A DNA stretch of 7,684 nt from a bacterium (GCA_030631525.1 DAOVKY010000028.1:1-7684), one strand, 5' to 3'. Counted from the first letter of the stretch, positions 1 through 5,727 are shown. Numbers and translations are program-made. Notes: generated by a model not told the origin, from the letters alone.

Positions 1-36
1 AATTATCCTGAGATAAGTATTTATAGTGAATGTACT

Positions 37-1551
37 TTATTCAACAAAAAGGGTCTTTGTGGAGAAACTAGGCTCACTGGTAGTATTAACTCCCAATTTT
101 CTTAACCCTGCTTCATCACCAGGAGTTGGAATATGTGTCATATGTACTTCACAGCCCTTAAGTCCCCCCAGCTTCTCCATAGCTAGCTGAGAGGTTGGGT
201 TCGTAGTTGCGCTTATAGAAAGGGCAATTAAGGTTTCTTCCAGATTGAGGCTCACTGCTTTCGTATTTAAAATATTCTTTTTAAGATTACCTATAGAATC
301 TATTATGTTCGGAGATAGAAGATGTATCTTATCAGGAATTTCCGCCAGCTCTTTTACAGCGTTCAGAATAAGACTTGATGTTGCATGCATAAGAGAAGAA
401 TTTTTTCCTGTATAGATTGAACCGTCTTTTAATTCTATGGCGGCTCCGCAAAAGATTCCTTCATTGCCTTCTCCTCTTTGCTGAGAATCTTCAATAGTCT
501 TTCGCGCCGGCGCAACTACCAGCCTATCTTCCGGCTTAAGATTAAGATCCTCCATAATAAGCTCCACCCTTTGCACTGTTTCCTTATCCACAAGACCCAT
601 TACATATTCGCAGGCATATCTAAAATATCTTCTTATTACTTCCTGCTCTGCGGCGTGTTTTACTATTTCATCATCTATAATTCCAAAACCAACTCTATTT
701 ACACCCATATCAGTAGGCGACTTATATATTGACGCAGATCCGGTTATCTTCTCTAATATTCTCTTGAGCACAGGGAATACCTCTACATCCCTGTTATAGT
801 TCACAGCTACCTTGTTGTATGCTTTAAGATGAAAAGAATCTATCATGTTAAAATCCCTTAAATCGGCTGTTGCTGCTTCATAAGCCGCATTAACCGGATG
901 CTTAAGAGGTAGATTCCATATAGGAAATGTTTCAAATTTTGCATATCCATTTTTCATCCCTCTCTTATAATCATGATATAATTGAGAGAGACATGTAGCT
1001 AATTTCCCGCTGCCGGGGCCTGGTCCGGTAACTACAACAAGAGGTTTATTAGTCTCAATATACTCGTTCGCTCCGTAACCTTCATCACTTACAATTAAAT
1101 CCACGTCCGTAGGATATCCTTTTGTAAATGTATGGGTATAGACCCTTATGTTTCTGCGCTTCAATTTGTTCCTGAATATCTTGGTTGCCGGCTGGTCTTC
1201 AAAACGTGTTATTACAACTGCCAGTATATCAATACCCCAATCCTTTAAATCGTCAATTGATTTGAGCACTGCAGCATCGTATGTAATTCCGAAGTCCGCT
1301 CTTATTTTTTTTCTTTCAATATCACCGGCATAAATACATAGCAATATGTCTGCTTTATCCTTTAGCTGCTGTAAGAGACGTATCTTTACATTAGGGTCAA
1401 AGCCCGGCAGAACTCTTGAAGCATGAAAGTCAAAAACAAGTTTTCCACCAAACTCAAGATACAGTTTATTATCAGCCCCCTCAACTCTCTCAAGAATAGC
1501 CTTAGTCTGCTCTTTTAGATATTTCTCATTATCAAAACCTATTTTTCCCAT
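37..1551 (-). CDS. DUF1846 (UPF0371) family protein
   Basis: At 504 residues this matches the usual full length of a conserved family of unknown biochemical function, known from Firmicutes, Actinobacteria and other anaerobes. Recognisable blocks are MGKIGFDNEKYL (1-12), FGGKLVFDFHASRVLPGF (34-51), ADILLCIYAGDIERKKIRADFGITYD (67-92), the glycine loop GPGPGSGK (176-183), HPVNAAYEAATADL (218-231), NRVGFGI (285-291), EGNEGIFCGAAIELKDG (361-377) and the C-terminal MTHIPTPGDEAGLRKLG (471-487). The glycine loop resembles a nucleotide-binding P-loop, but Walker B partners are not evident to me. No signal peptide or membrane segment is seen, so it is probably cytoplasmic. The ATG at 1551 has a G-rich ribosome binding site that overlaps the toxin stop codon, and only 9 bases separate the two genes, so it is probably co-transcribed with the toxin-antitoxin pair. 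It ends with TAA at 37-39; the 36 bases beyond show no clear terminator. Family assignment is firm, function unknown. Confidence 0.92.
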   Translation of the reverse strand: MGKIGFDNEKYLKEQTKAILERVEGADNKLYLEFGGKLVFDFHASRVLPGFDPNVKIRLLQQLKDKADILLCIYAGDIERKKIRADFGITYDAAVLKSIDDLKDWGIDILAVVITRFEDQPATKIFRNKLKRRNIRVYTHTFTKGYPTDVDLIVSDEGYGANEYIETNKPLVVVTGPGPGSGKLATCLSQLYHDYKRGMKNGYAKFETFPIWNLPLKHPVNAAYEAATADLRDFNMIDSFHLKAYNKVAVNYNRDVEVFPVLKRILEKITGSASIYKSPTDMGVNRVGFGIIDDEIVKHAAEQEVIRRYFRYACEYVMGLVDKETVQRVELIMEDLNLKPEDRLVVAPARKTIEDSQQRGEGNEGIFCGAAIELKDGSIYTGKNSSLMHATSSLILNAVKELAEIPDKIHLLSPNIIDSIGNLKKNILNTKAVSLNLEETLIALSISATTNPTSQLAMEKLGGLKGCEVHMTHIPTPGDEAGLRKLGVNTTSEPSFSTKTLFVE

Positions 1552-1556
1552 TTGCG

Positions 1557-1562
1557 CCCCCT
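1557..1562 (-). promoter_or_regulatory. Ribosome binding site of DUF1846 gene overlapping toxin stop codon
   Basis: AGGGGG on the minus strand runs into the toxin TAG (1561-1563) and lies 5 bases before the DUF1846 ATG. This layout is typical of translationally coupled operon genes. Confidence 0.55.
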
Positions 1563-1947
1563 ACTCTTTACCTTTATTCCTATAATATTTTAATATTCTT
1601 GCTCTGTCCTCGTTTTCCTTATTTCCTTTATAATAAATTTCAATAAATTCTATCTCGTCCTCTTTTTCATAATAAGCATATATCACCCTTATTCCACTTG
1701 CAGCTCCTTTACCCTTTAATGATCTGCAGGCAAATTTTTTTGCTTTATATATTTTGGGATAATCTATCCCGAGATCAGGTATAGAGAAAATTCCTTTGTT
1801 ATCCATGCCTAATTTATGATAAAGCTTTAATTGTTTTTCTGTGAATATCTTTAAATCTTCCCTTAAAGTACGAAATCTTTTGGAAAGTTTTTTTAAATCT
1901 TTTTTAAATTCAGCAAGTTCTTTGATATTATTAAATATCTTTTTCAC
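1561..1947 (-). CDS. RelE/ParE-like toxin partner of the Panacea antitoxin
   Basis: This 128-residue basic protein resembles RelE/ParE-superfamily toxins. It has an N-terminal helical stretch rich in Lys and Phe (7-45), then KIYKAKKFACRSLKGKG (65-81), the strand SGIRVIYAYYE (84-94) and the C-terminal strand IEFIEIYYKG (99-108), followed by NKENEDRARILKYY. RelE-type members cleave mRNA on the ribosome and ParE-type members poison gyrase; the sequence does not say which applies. At 128 residues it is longer than the usual 90-110, mostly at the N-terminus. The start is GTG at 1945-1947, overlapping the antitoxin by 17 bases; AAGG 7 bases upstream supports it, and no nearby ATG is in frame. Order and overlap point to a type II pair. 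Activity is not demonstrated. Confidence 0.8.
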   Translation of the reverse strand: MKKIFNNIKELAEFKKDLKKLSKRFRTLREDLKIFTEKQLKLYHKLGMDNKGIFSIPDLGIDYPKIYKAKKFACRSLKGKGAASGIRVIYAYYEKEDEIEFIEIYYKGNKENEDRARILKYYRNKGKE

Positions 1948-2725
1948 TGTAAGACCTTACCGAATAGGGAGAAGTGCGATAGAAAACTGATTCGTAATCT
2001 ATTATTTTACCATTTTCTGTAGTTAACCATGGTACGTCATTATGAGAGTATTCACTTATTTCAGTTGCATTCATATCGGAAAGCTTTTTTAAAACATCAT
2101 CTATTACCTCTGTTGCTCTTGTATCATTTAGCTTAATTAAGTCCGGCTTTCTCAAAGGGAGATACTTGGTTTGAGGATATTCGAAATACTTGTCCTTAAT
2201 TCTTACTAAATCATTTCCTTCCATCTCTTTTACAATTTTACTAAATTCTTTTGGAGTAGGACCAAAATGGTTTCTTAAATAAGTTGCTCCTATTAATTGC
2301 TCTTCATATTTTTCATAGAAATTGAAATCAATAAAATAAAGAAGTTTATAGAGAACCGTTTCTCCCATATTCGGTTTTGAGCCAACTTTATTTAGAATGT
2401 AAACCAAAACTTCTTTAAACTTGTCTAGATTTTTTTGTGGAACGCTTATGCGTATTTCTGCCTTTGCCCTTGGAATGATCTCTTTTTTCTTTTCCAATGT
2501 TACCTTTATGTCTTGTTCTAAATCGATAAGAATATCACTGTGAATATTAAAGATTTTAGAAAGTCTGGCTACTTCTTCGGCGCTTATTTTTCTCTCACCA
2601 TTTTCTATTTGAGAAACAGATACCCGACTTAGTGCCAACAAATCTGCAAGCTTCTCCTGAGATAATCCCAATTGTTCTCGGAATTTCCTAATTCTTATAC
2701 CTATCTTTTTATAAAAACTATCCAT
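1931..2725 (-). CDS. Antitoxin: XRE helix-turn-helix fused to Panacea (DUF4065/SocA-like) domain
   Basis: The 264-residue protein has an XRE-type HTH at about 7-67 (GLSQEKLADLLALSRVSVSQ at 20-39, then IENGERKIS), a charged linker, and a Panacea domain at about 100-245. Landmarks of the latter are ETVLYKLLYFIDF (122-134), the signature GATYLRNHFGPTPKEF (146-161) and PWL (232-234). Panacea proteins neutralise many unrelated toxins in two-gene operons; the HTH probably gives autoregulation. The next gene encodes a RelE/ParE-like protein and starts inside this one (17-base overlap), as expected of a co-translated pair. The only good start is the ATG at 2725; its AGGAG is 12 bases upstream, longer than ideal. 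A candidate promoter with perfect TTGACA lies upstream. Domain calls rest on recognised motifs, not a search. Antitoxin function is inferred from family and context. Confidence 0.9.
   Translation of the reverse strand: MDSFYKKIGIRIRKFREQLGLSQEKLADLLALSRVSVSQIENGERKISAEEVARLSKIFNIHSDILIDLEQDIKVTLEKKKEIIPRAKAEIRISVPQKNLDKFKEVLVYILNKVGSKPNMGETVLYKLLYFIDFNFYEKYEEQLIGATYLRNHFGPTPKEFSKIVKEMEGNDLVRIKDKYFEYPQTKYLPLRKPDLIKLNDTRATEVIDDVLKKLSDMNATEISEYSHNDVPWLTTENGKIIDYESVFYRTSPYSVRSYSEKDI
1955..1958 (-). promoter_or_regulatory. Ribosome binding site supporting the toxin GTG start
   Basis: AAGG on the minus strand, inside the end of the antitoxin gene, lies 7 bases before the GTG at 1945-1947. Together with the 17-base overlap it suggests that toxin translation depends on antitoxin translation. 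Confidence 0.5.
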
Positions 2726-2732
2726 AGCTTTA

Positions 2733-2760
2733 CTTCACTCCTATTTATTATCTAATGAAG
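2733..2760. promoter_or_regulatory. Possible operator: CTTCA/TGAAG inverted repeat
   Basis: CTTCA (2733-2737) and TGAAG (2756-2760) are inverted half-sites 18 bases apart. They lie between the candidate -10 and the antitoxin start, one touching the -10. XRE-type antitoxins commonly repress their own operon by binding such sites. The half-sites are short and could be chance. Confidence 0.25.
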
Positions 2761-2787
2761 CGTAACACCTGAAAGATAATCTGTCAA
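2759..2787 (-). promoter_or_regulatory. Candidate sigma-70 type promoter of the antitoxin-toxin operon
   Basis: On the minus strand a perfect -35 TTGACA (2782-2787) is followed after 17 bases by TACGCT (2759-2764). TGT directly before that hexamer fits an extended -10. It lies in the 88-base gap between the PurF-like stop and the antitoxin ATG. The -10 itself is weak; GATAAT further downstream (2747-2752) is a better -10 but lacks a -35. No terminator is visible between the PurF-like gene and this promoter. Confidence 0.45.
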
Positions 2788-2813
2788 GCAATTGTTTTAA
2801 AATCCAACATTCA

Positions 2814-4205
2814 TTACACCTTCCCTGTCCAAACATAAAGACAAAGTTTTTCTTTAGGCAATCCTATTGCTTTTACCATGTCTTCAATGGTTTGATATTT
2901 TAAGGTGGTAACGTCTAATTCTTTAGCAATATGATTCACCATTCTTTTATATTTTTCTGAATTAGAATCAATGTATTCACTCATATCTTTAATATCTTTG
3001 CCTTCTAAAGCTCTTATTGTGCGTATGGCAATTAGTTCTTCTTTCTTCTTGGTAGAATAATCAAATTTAGAAGGGAATAATAAAGGCGGACACGCAACCC
3101 TGACATGAATTTCTTTTGCTCCGCTTTCCCATAATTTCTGAACAGTATAATTTTTAAGTTGGGTGCCTCGGACAATTGAATCTTCACATAAAATGATCCT
3201 GTTTCCTTTAATTATCTCTTTAATTGGAATCAGTTTCATTTTGGCAATATGGTCTCTTATGCCTTGAGAAGGCGGTATATAACTCCTTCCATAACCGGGA
3301 TTATATTTAACCAGAGGACGTCTAAAAGGTATCCTTGATTCAATAGAATAACCGATAGCATGCGTAGTTCCTGAGTCTGGAACTCCTGCTACTAAATCTG
3401 CTTCAACATTGTCTCTTTTTGCCAAAAATTTTCCGCAACGCTCCCTTACTTCTTCTGTATTTATACCCTCATAATTAGATGCAGGAAAACCAGTATAGAT
3501 CCATAAAAACGTATCTGTCTTTTGATGCGGCTCCTCTTCTTTAAGAACTTTGAGTCCAGTATGCTTTAAAAGCAGTATTTCACCCGGTTTAACATATTTT
3601 TCTATGCTGAATCCTAAGTTAAAAAAAGCAGAAGTTTCTGTAGTTACTGCCCAGCCTTCCTTGGATTTACCTATAATTAAAGGAGTGTATCCCAGTTTAT
3701 CCCTTGCAATATAGATACCGTCCTTATGTAAGATCAGGATAGAACAGGAGCCTTTAATCTTTTTAAAATAATTTTCTATTCCATCTACCAAACTCTTGCC
3801 CTGATTTATCAATTTTGCAACTAGTTCTGTGCTGTTTACTCCTTGTTTAGCTGTTTCACTAAATGAGATTCCCTTCCTGCGCAAATCCTTGGTCAAACTG
3901 TCCGAATTAGTGATTAAACCATTACTGACAATGCATAAGTGCCCGAATTTTGAATTTAGATATATGGGCTGCTCCTCTCTTGTAGATATCACGCCAATAC
4001 CGGATTTTCCTTTCATTTTTTTATAATCCTCATAGAATCTGCTCTTAAACTGCCCTCCGCTGATTGCGTGAATCTTTCTAGCTAATCTTTTTCCTAATAC
4101 TGCCAGCCCTCCGTATTCCGTTCCCAAATGAGAATGATAATCCGTTCCATAAAATAAAACCTCTTGGCAATCATTTTTTAGGGCAACTCCGAATATCCCA
4201 TCCAT
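2814..4205 (-). CDS. PurF-like phosphoribosyltransferase with inactive-looking glutaminase domain
   Basis: The 463 residues align along the whole of amidophosphoribosyltransferase, which converts PRPP and glutamine to phosphoribosylamine, the first purine step. The Ntn-hydrolase (glutaminase) half is about 1-225 and the phosphoribosyltransferase half about 240-463. The PRPP loop IILCEDSIVRGTQ (337-349) is clear, as are GVPDSGTTHAIGY (274-286) and GRSYIPPSQ (306-314). True PurF has Cys right after the start Met; here it is Asp2 in MDGIFG. The HRG arginine (E. coli Arg26) is Leu27, the GHVRYPT glutamine-site segment is shortened to GVIST, and the Asp127 position is Ser or Thr. Asn95-Gly96 remain. 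At least two of the iron-sulfur cysteines of Bacillus-type PurF are missing. The start is firm: AAGGAG lies 8 bases before the ATG. I recall similar Cys-less paralogues with a YGTDYxSHLGT signature annotated as amidophosphoribosyltransferase. Function is unknown; glutamine-dependent activity is unlikely. Confidence 0.88.
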   Translation of the reverse strand: MDGIFGVALKNDCQEVLFYGTDYHSHLGTEYGGLAVLGKRLARKIHAISGGQFKSRFYEDYKKMKGKSGIGVISTREEQPIYLNSKFGHLCIVSNGLITNSDSLTKDLRRKGISFSETAKQGVNSTELVAKLINQGKSLVDGIENYFKKIKGSCSILILHKDGIYIARDKLGYTPLIIGKSKEGWAVTTETSAFFNLGFSIEKYVKPGEILLLKHTGLKVLKEEEPHQKTDTFLWIYTGFPASNYEGINTEEVRERCGKFLAKRDNVEADLVAGVPDSGTTHAIGYSIESRIPFRRPLVKYNPGYGRSYIPPSQGIRDHIAKMKLIPIKEIIKGNRIILCEDSIVRGTQLKNYTVQKLWESGAKEIHVRVACPPLLFPSKFDYSTKKKEELIAIRTIRALEGKDIKDMSEYIDSNSEKYKRMVNHIAKELDVTTLKYQTIEDMVKAIGLPKEKLCLYVWTGKV

Positions 4206-4213
4206 TTTCTATG

Positions 4214-4219
4214 CTCCTT
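4214..4219 (-). promoter_or_regulatory. Strong ribosome binding site of the PurF-like gene
   Basis: AAGGAG on the minus strand lies 8 bases before the ATG at 4203-4205. It fixes a start whose second codon is GAT (Asp), so the missing nucleophile Cys is not an artefact of a wrong start choice. Confidence 0.75.
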
Positions 4220-4279
4220 ATGATTTTCTCAAAAACGATTTCTAATTATTTCTCTACTTTTACTCATCATTCGTTACTG

Positions 4280-4308
4280 GTCATTGCGAACGTAAGCGAA
4301 GCAATCTC
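4280..4308 (+). repeat. Short palindromic (REP-like) repeat, copy 1
   Basis: It begins GTCATTGCGA and ends GAAGCAATCTC with the centre ACGTAAGC. ATTGC (4283-4287) pairs with GCAAT (4301-4305). It shares both ends with the inverted copy at 5143-5176, and together they bracket the methyltransferase gene. Copy 1 lies in the 207-base gap upstream of the PurF-like gene, where I see no other gene and no strong promoter. Confidence 0.8.
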
Positions 4309-4328
4309 GCCTTTCGGAATTCTTGTGT

Positions 4329-4343
4329 AGGGGACAGTCCCTT
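4329..4343. repeat. Small palindrome centred on GGGACAGTCCC
   Basis: GGGAC (4331-4335) and GTCCC (4337-4341) pair around a single A. The stem extends by one G-T wobble and one A-T pair. GGGGACAGTCCC-type motifs recur as extragenic palindromes in several bacterial groups, in some cases near RAYT (REP-associated tyrosine transposase) genes. That is recalled knowledge; no such transposase is in this window. Confidence 0.6.
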
Positions 4344-4354
4344 TGCTTTATTGT

Positions 4355-4384
4355 GTCATTCTGTGGCTTGACCACAGAATCCAG
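4355..4384. repeat. Palindromic repeat with 9-base-pair stem
   Basis: ATTCTGTGG (4358-4366) and CCACAGAAT (4372-4380) are perfect complements around the loop CTTGA. GTC precedes and CCAG follows. The layout matches a widespread class of short bacterial palindromic repeats (GTCATTC...GAATCCAG ends; recalled, not searched). It lies about 30 bases past the methyltransferase stop and could act as a hairpin at that transcript's 3' end, but no U-tract follows on the minus strand. Confidence 0.75.
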
Positions 4385-4412
4385 ATGTTTATTATGCAAT
4401 GCCATTTTCGTA

Positions 4413-5117
4413 TTATTCTTTCTCTAATTTGTCTGATAAAGATTTGGCCCTATTATTCTGCGCTACTATCTCCGCTATTCCATGTCTATGAGGCTTGCCA
4501 TGGTGCTTATCCAAAAAACATTTTTCAGAATAATGCATAATCTTAAAATTAGAAAAGTGTTTCTTCAACTCACCTTTTCGAAAAAAGCAAAAGTATTCTC
4601 CTATTTTCGGATCAAAGAAAGTCTCATTTTCAAATTCTTTCAATCCTTCATCCAAATACGTTTTATACATTGGGTCCTCCGTGGTAAAAACGCTAATCAA
4701 GATAATTCCTTTATAAACTAGCCATTCCTTCATCTTTTCAATAACTTCTTTAGCTTCGTTCTTTTTCATAAAAGGTAGAGCTGCGCTACAAATAATGCAT
4801 GAAAACCTGCAAGGACTACTTGAAAATTTTCGTATATCACTAATTTCATAATCTATAGAGACGCCTAATTTTTCAGCAAGTTTTTTGCATTTTGTGGAAG
4901 CAACTTGGGAAATATCTAAACATAAAACATGGAATCCATGTTTTGCAAAGAATAATGCATTTCGACCTTCTCCAGCTCCAATGTCCAGAACATTACCTTT
5001 GGGAACCAGCGATAGGGATTGAACCAAATTTCCATTAGGATTCAATCCCCAATAACACTCTGAGCTTTTATATACATCATCCCACATATTTACACCAAGG
5101 TGACTTATGCCAACCAT
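4413..5117 (-). CDS. Class I SAM-dependent methyltransferase, TehB-like
   Basis: This is a 234-residue Rossmann-fold methyltransferase. Motif I is VLDIGAGEGRNALFFA (43-58), the acidic residue after strand 2 is D68 in LCLDIS, and a second acidic site is D94 in SDIRKF. The C-terminal part carries a His-rich stretch, HHGKPHRHG (205-213), followed by AEIVA. This, with MWDDVYKSSECYWG at 11-24, resembles TehB-type methyltransferases, which detoxify tellurite and related metalloids in some bacteria. The substrate here cannot be read from sequence. The start at 5117 has a weak GGGA 5 bases upstream. The Met at residue 11 (5087), where TehB-like proteins often begin, has no clear ribosome binding site. 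Inverted copies of a short repeat flank the gene, and it sits between unrelated genes, which suggests an accessory insertion. Methyltransferase: sure. TehB-like substrate: uncertain. Confidence 0.88.
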   Translation of the reverse strand: MVGISHLGVNMWDDVYKSSECYWGLNPNGNLVQSLSLVPKGNVLDIGAGEGRNALFFAKHGFHVLCLDISQVASTKCKKLAEKLGVSIDYEISDIRKFSSSPCRFSCIICSAALPFMKKNEAKEVIEKMKEWLVYKGIILISVFTTEDPMYKTYLDEGLKEFENETFFDPKIGEYFCFFRKGELKKHFSNFKIMHYSEKCFLDKHHGKPHRHGIAEIVAQNNRAKSLSDKLEKE

Positions 5118-5142
5118 ATTATTCCCACTAATTCACACTTTT

Positions 5143-5176
5143 GAGATTGCTTCAGGACTTCGTCCTTCGCAATGAC
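5143..5176 (-). repeat. Short palindromic (REP-like) repeat, copy 2, inverted relative to copy 1
   Basis: Read on the minus strand it begins GTCATTGCGA and ends GAAGCAATCTC, the same ends as the copy at 4280-4308. The centre differs. ATTGC/GCAAT (5169-5173 with 5146-5150) and AGGAC/GTCCT (5162-5166 with 5154-5158) form a two-part stem around a 3-base loop. It fills most of the 66-base gap between the ORF6N and methyltransferase genes. Similar elements are scattered in many bacterial genomes (recalled, not searched). A T-rich stretch follows it only on the plus strand, so it is not a convincing terminator for these genes. Confidence 0.8.
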
Positions 5177-5183
5177 ATTTTTG

Positions 5184-5705
5184 TTATTGCACAAAACCAA
5201 TTCTTCCTTTAGGTTTTTCTGGTATAGGAGGTTCTAATAACTGACTTATAGTTTCAAAGACAATCTTGAACTGCTCATCGTATTTACTTTCCATATCTTC
5301 AATTTTTCGCTGTAGATCCTTGTGAGTTGCAAGAAGTTCTCTGATTTTAGTAAATGTTATCATGATATGAATGTTTACCTGAATAGCTCTCTTACTTTTT
5401 AATACACTCGATAGCATTGCTACTCCTTGCTCTGTAAAAGCGTAAGGGAGACTTGATGAATGCTTCAGTAATTTGAACCGGTCACAATTTGTGACCAGTT
5501 CGTCTTTTTCCTTGCTAGTTAATTGGAACATAAAAATATCTGGGAAACGTTCTATATTGCGTTTCACGGCTTGGTTAAGAGCCTTAGTAGATACTTCGTA
5601 AAGTCCAGCCAAATCTCTATCCAACATTACTTTTTTGCCTCTAGATAAGAATATCTTTTTCTCAATTCTCTCTTGTAGAACCACGGATTTCTTCATGTTT
5701 TTCAT
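5184..5705 (-). CDS. ORF6N (KilA-N-related) domain protein
   Basis: ORF6N is a DNA-binding domain first described in phage and large DNA virus proteins. Stand-alone bacterial copies like this one have no established role. With the ATG at 5705 the protein has 173 residues. The ORF6N core spans about 10-120: FLSRGKKVMLDRDLAGLY (19-36), TKALNQAVKRNIERFP (40-55), FMFQLT (58-63) and SLPYAFTEQGVAML (85-98). A probable coiled coil (about 125-158) and a Pro-rich tail ending in GRIGF follow. I chose this ATG because GGGAG sits 4 bases upstream and the alternative start, TTG at 5753, lies inside carB. The gene begins 22 bases after the carB stop and is probably read from carB transcripts. A lone ORF6N gene in a housekeeping context suggests past acquisition, but no phage structural or integration gene is nearby. 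An unusual DNA palindrome lies within it at 5475-5501. Confidence 0.9.
   Translation of the reverse strand: MKNMKKSVVLQERIEKKIFLSRGKKVMLDRDLAGLYEVSTKALNQAVKRNIERFPDIFMFQLTSKEKDELVTNCDRFKLLKHSSSLPYAFTEQGVAMLSSVLKSKRAIQVNIHIMITFTKIRELLATHKDLQRKIEDMESKYDEQFKIVFETISQLLEPPIPEKPKGRIGFVQ
5475..5501. repeat. 27-base near-perfect palindrome inside the ORF6N gene
   Basis: The left arm GAACCGGTCACAA and right arm TTGTGACCAGTTC flank a single central T. Twelve of the 13 pairs match; the only mismatch is 5479 against 5497. The inner 8-base arms (GGTCACAA and TTGTGACC) match perfectly. The stretch encodes ELVTNCDRF, just before the conserved SLPYAFTEQGVAML segment. It could be an operator for a dimeric DNA-binding protein, possibly the ORF6N protein itself, an mRNA hairpin, or a by-product of codon choice. 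Confidence 0.8.
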
Positions 5706-5709
5706 AATG

Positions 5710-5714
5710 CTCCC
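5710..5714 (-). promoter_or_regulatory. Ribosome binding site that fixes the ORF6N start
   Basis: GGGAG on the minus strand lies 4 bases before the ATG at 5703-5705, between the carB stop and the start of the ORF6N gene. It supports this ATG over the in-frame TTG at 5753 and the ATG at 5696. Confidence 0.6.
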
Positions 5715-5727
5715 AATCTTTAATGTA

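Noticed and set aside
478..732. Plus-strand open frame of 84 codons
   Set aside because: It lies wholly antisense to the DUF1846 gene, and its translation shows no recognisable domain.
2814..4205. Calling this gene purF without qualification
   Set aside because: The nucleophile Cys and several glutamine-site residues are missing, so the symbol would imply an activity the sequence does not support.
4206..4279. Promoter for the PurF-like gene near AATAAT upstream of the start
   Set aside because: No acceptable -35 lies at the right spacing; the resemblance is expected in AT-rich DNA.
4343..4540. Plus-strand open frame of 65 codons at the methyltransferase 3' end
   Set aside because: It runs through a palindromic repeat and then antisense to the methyltransferase gene; the peptide has no recognisable motif.
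4280..5176. A CRISPR array or an insertion sequence
   Set aside because: Only two diverged repeat copies in opposite orientation are present, without regular spacers, and the gene between them is a methyltransferase, not a transposase.
5143..5183. Hairpin plus T-rich stretch as an intrinsic terminator
   Set aside because: The T-rich stretch follows the hairpin only on the plus strand, where there is no gene to terminate; on the minus strand no U-tract follows.
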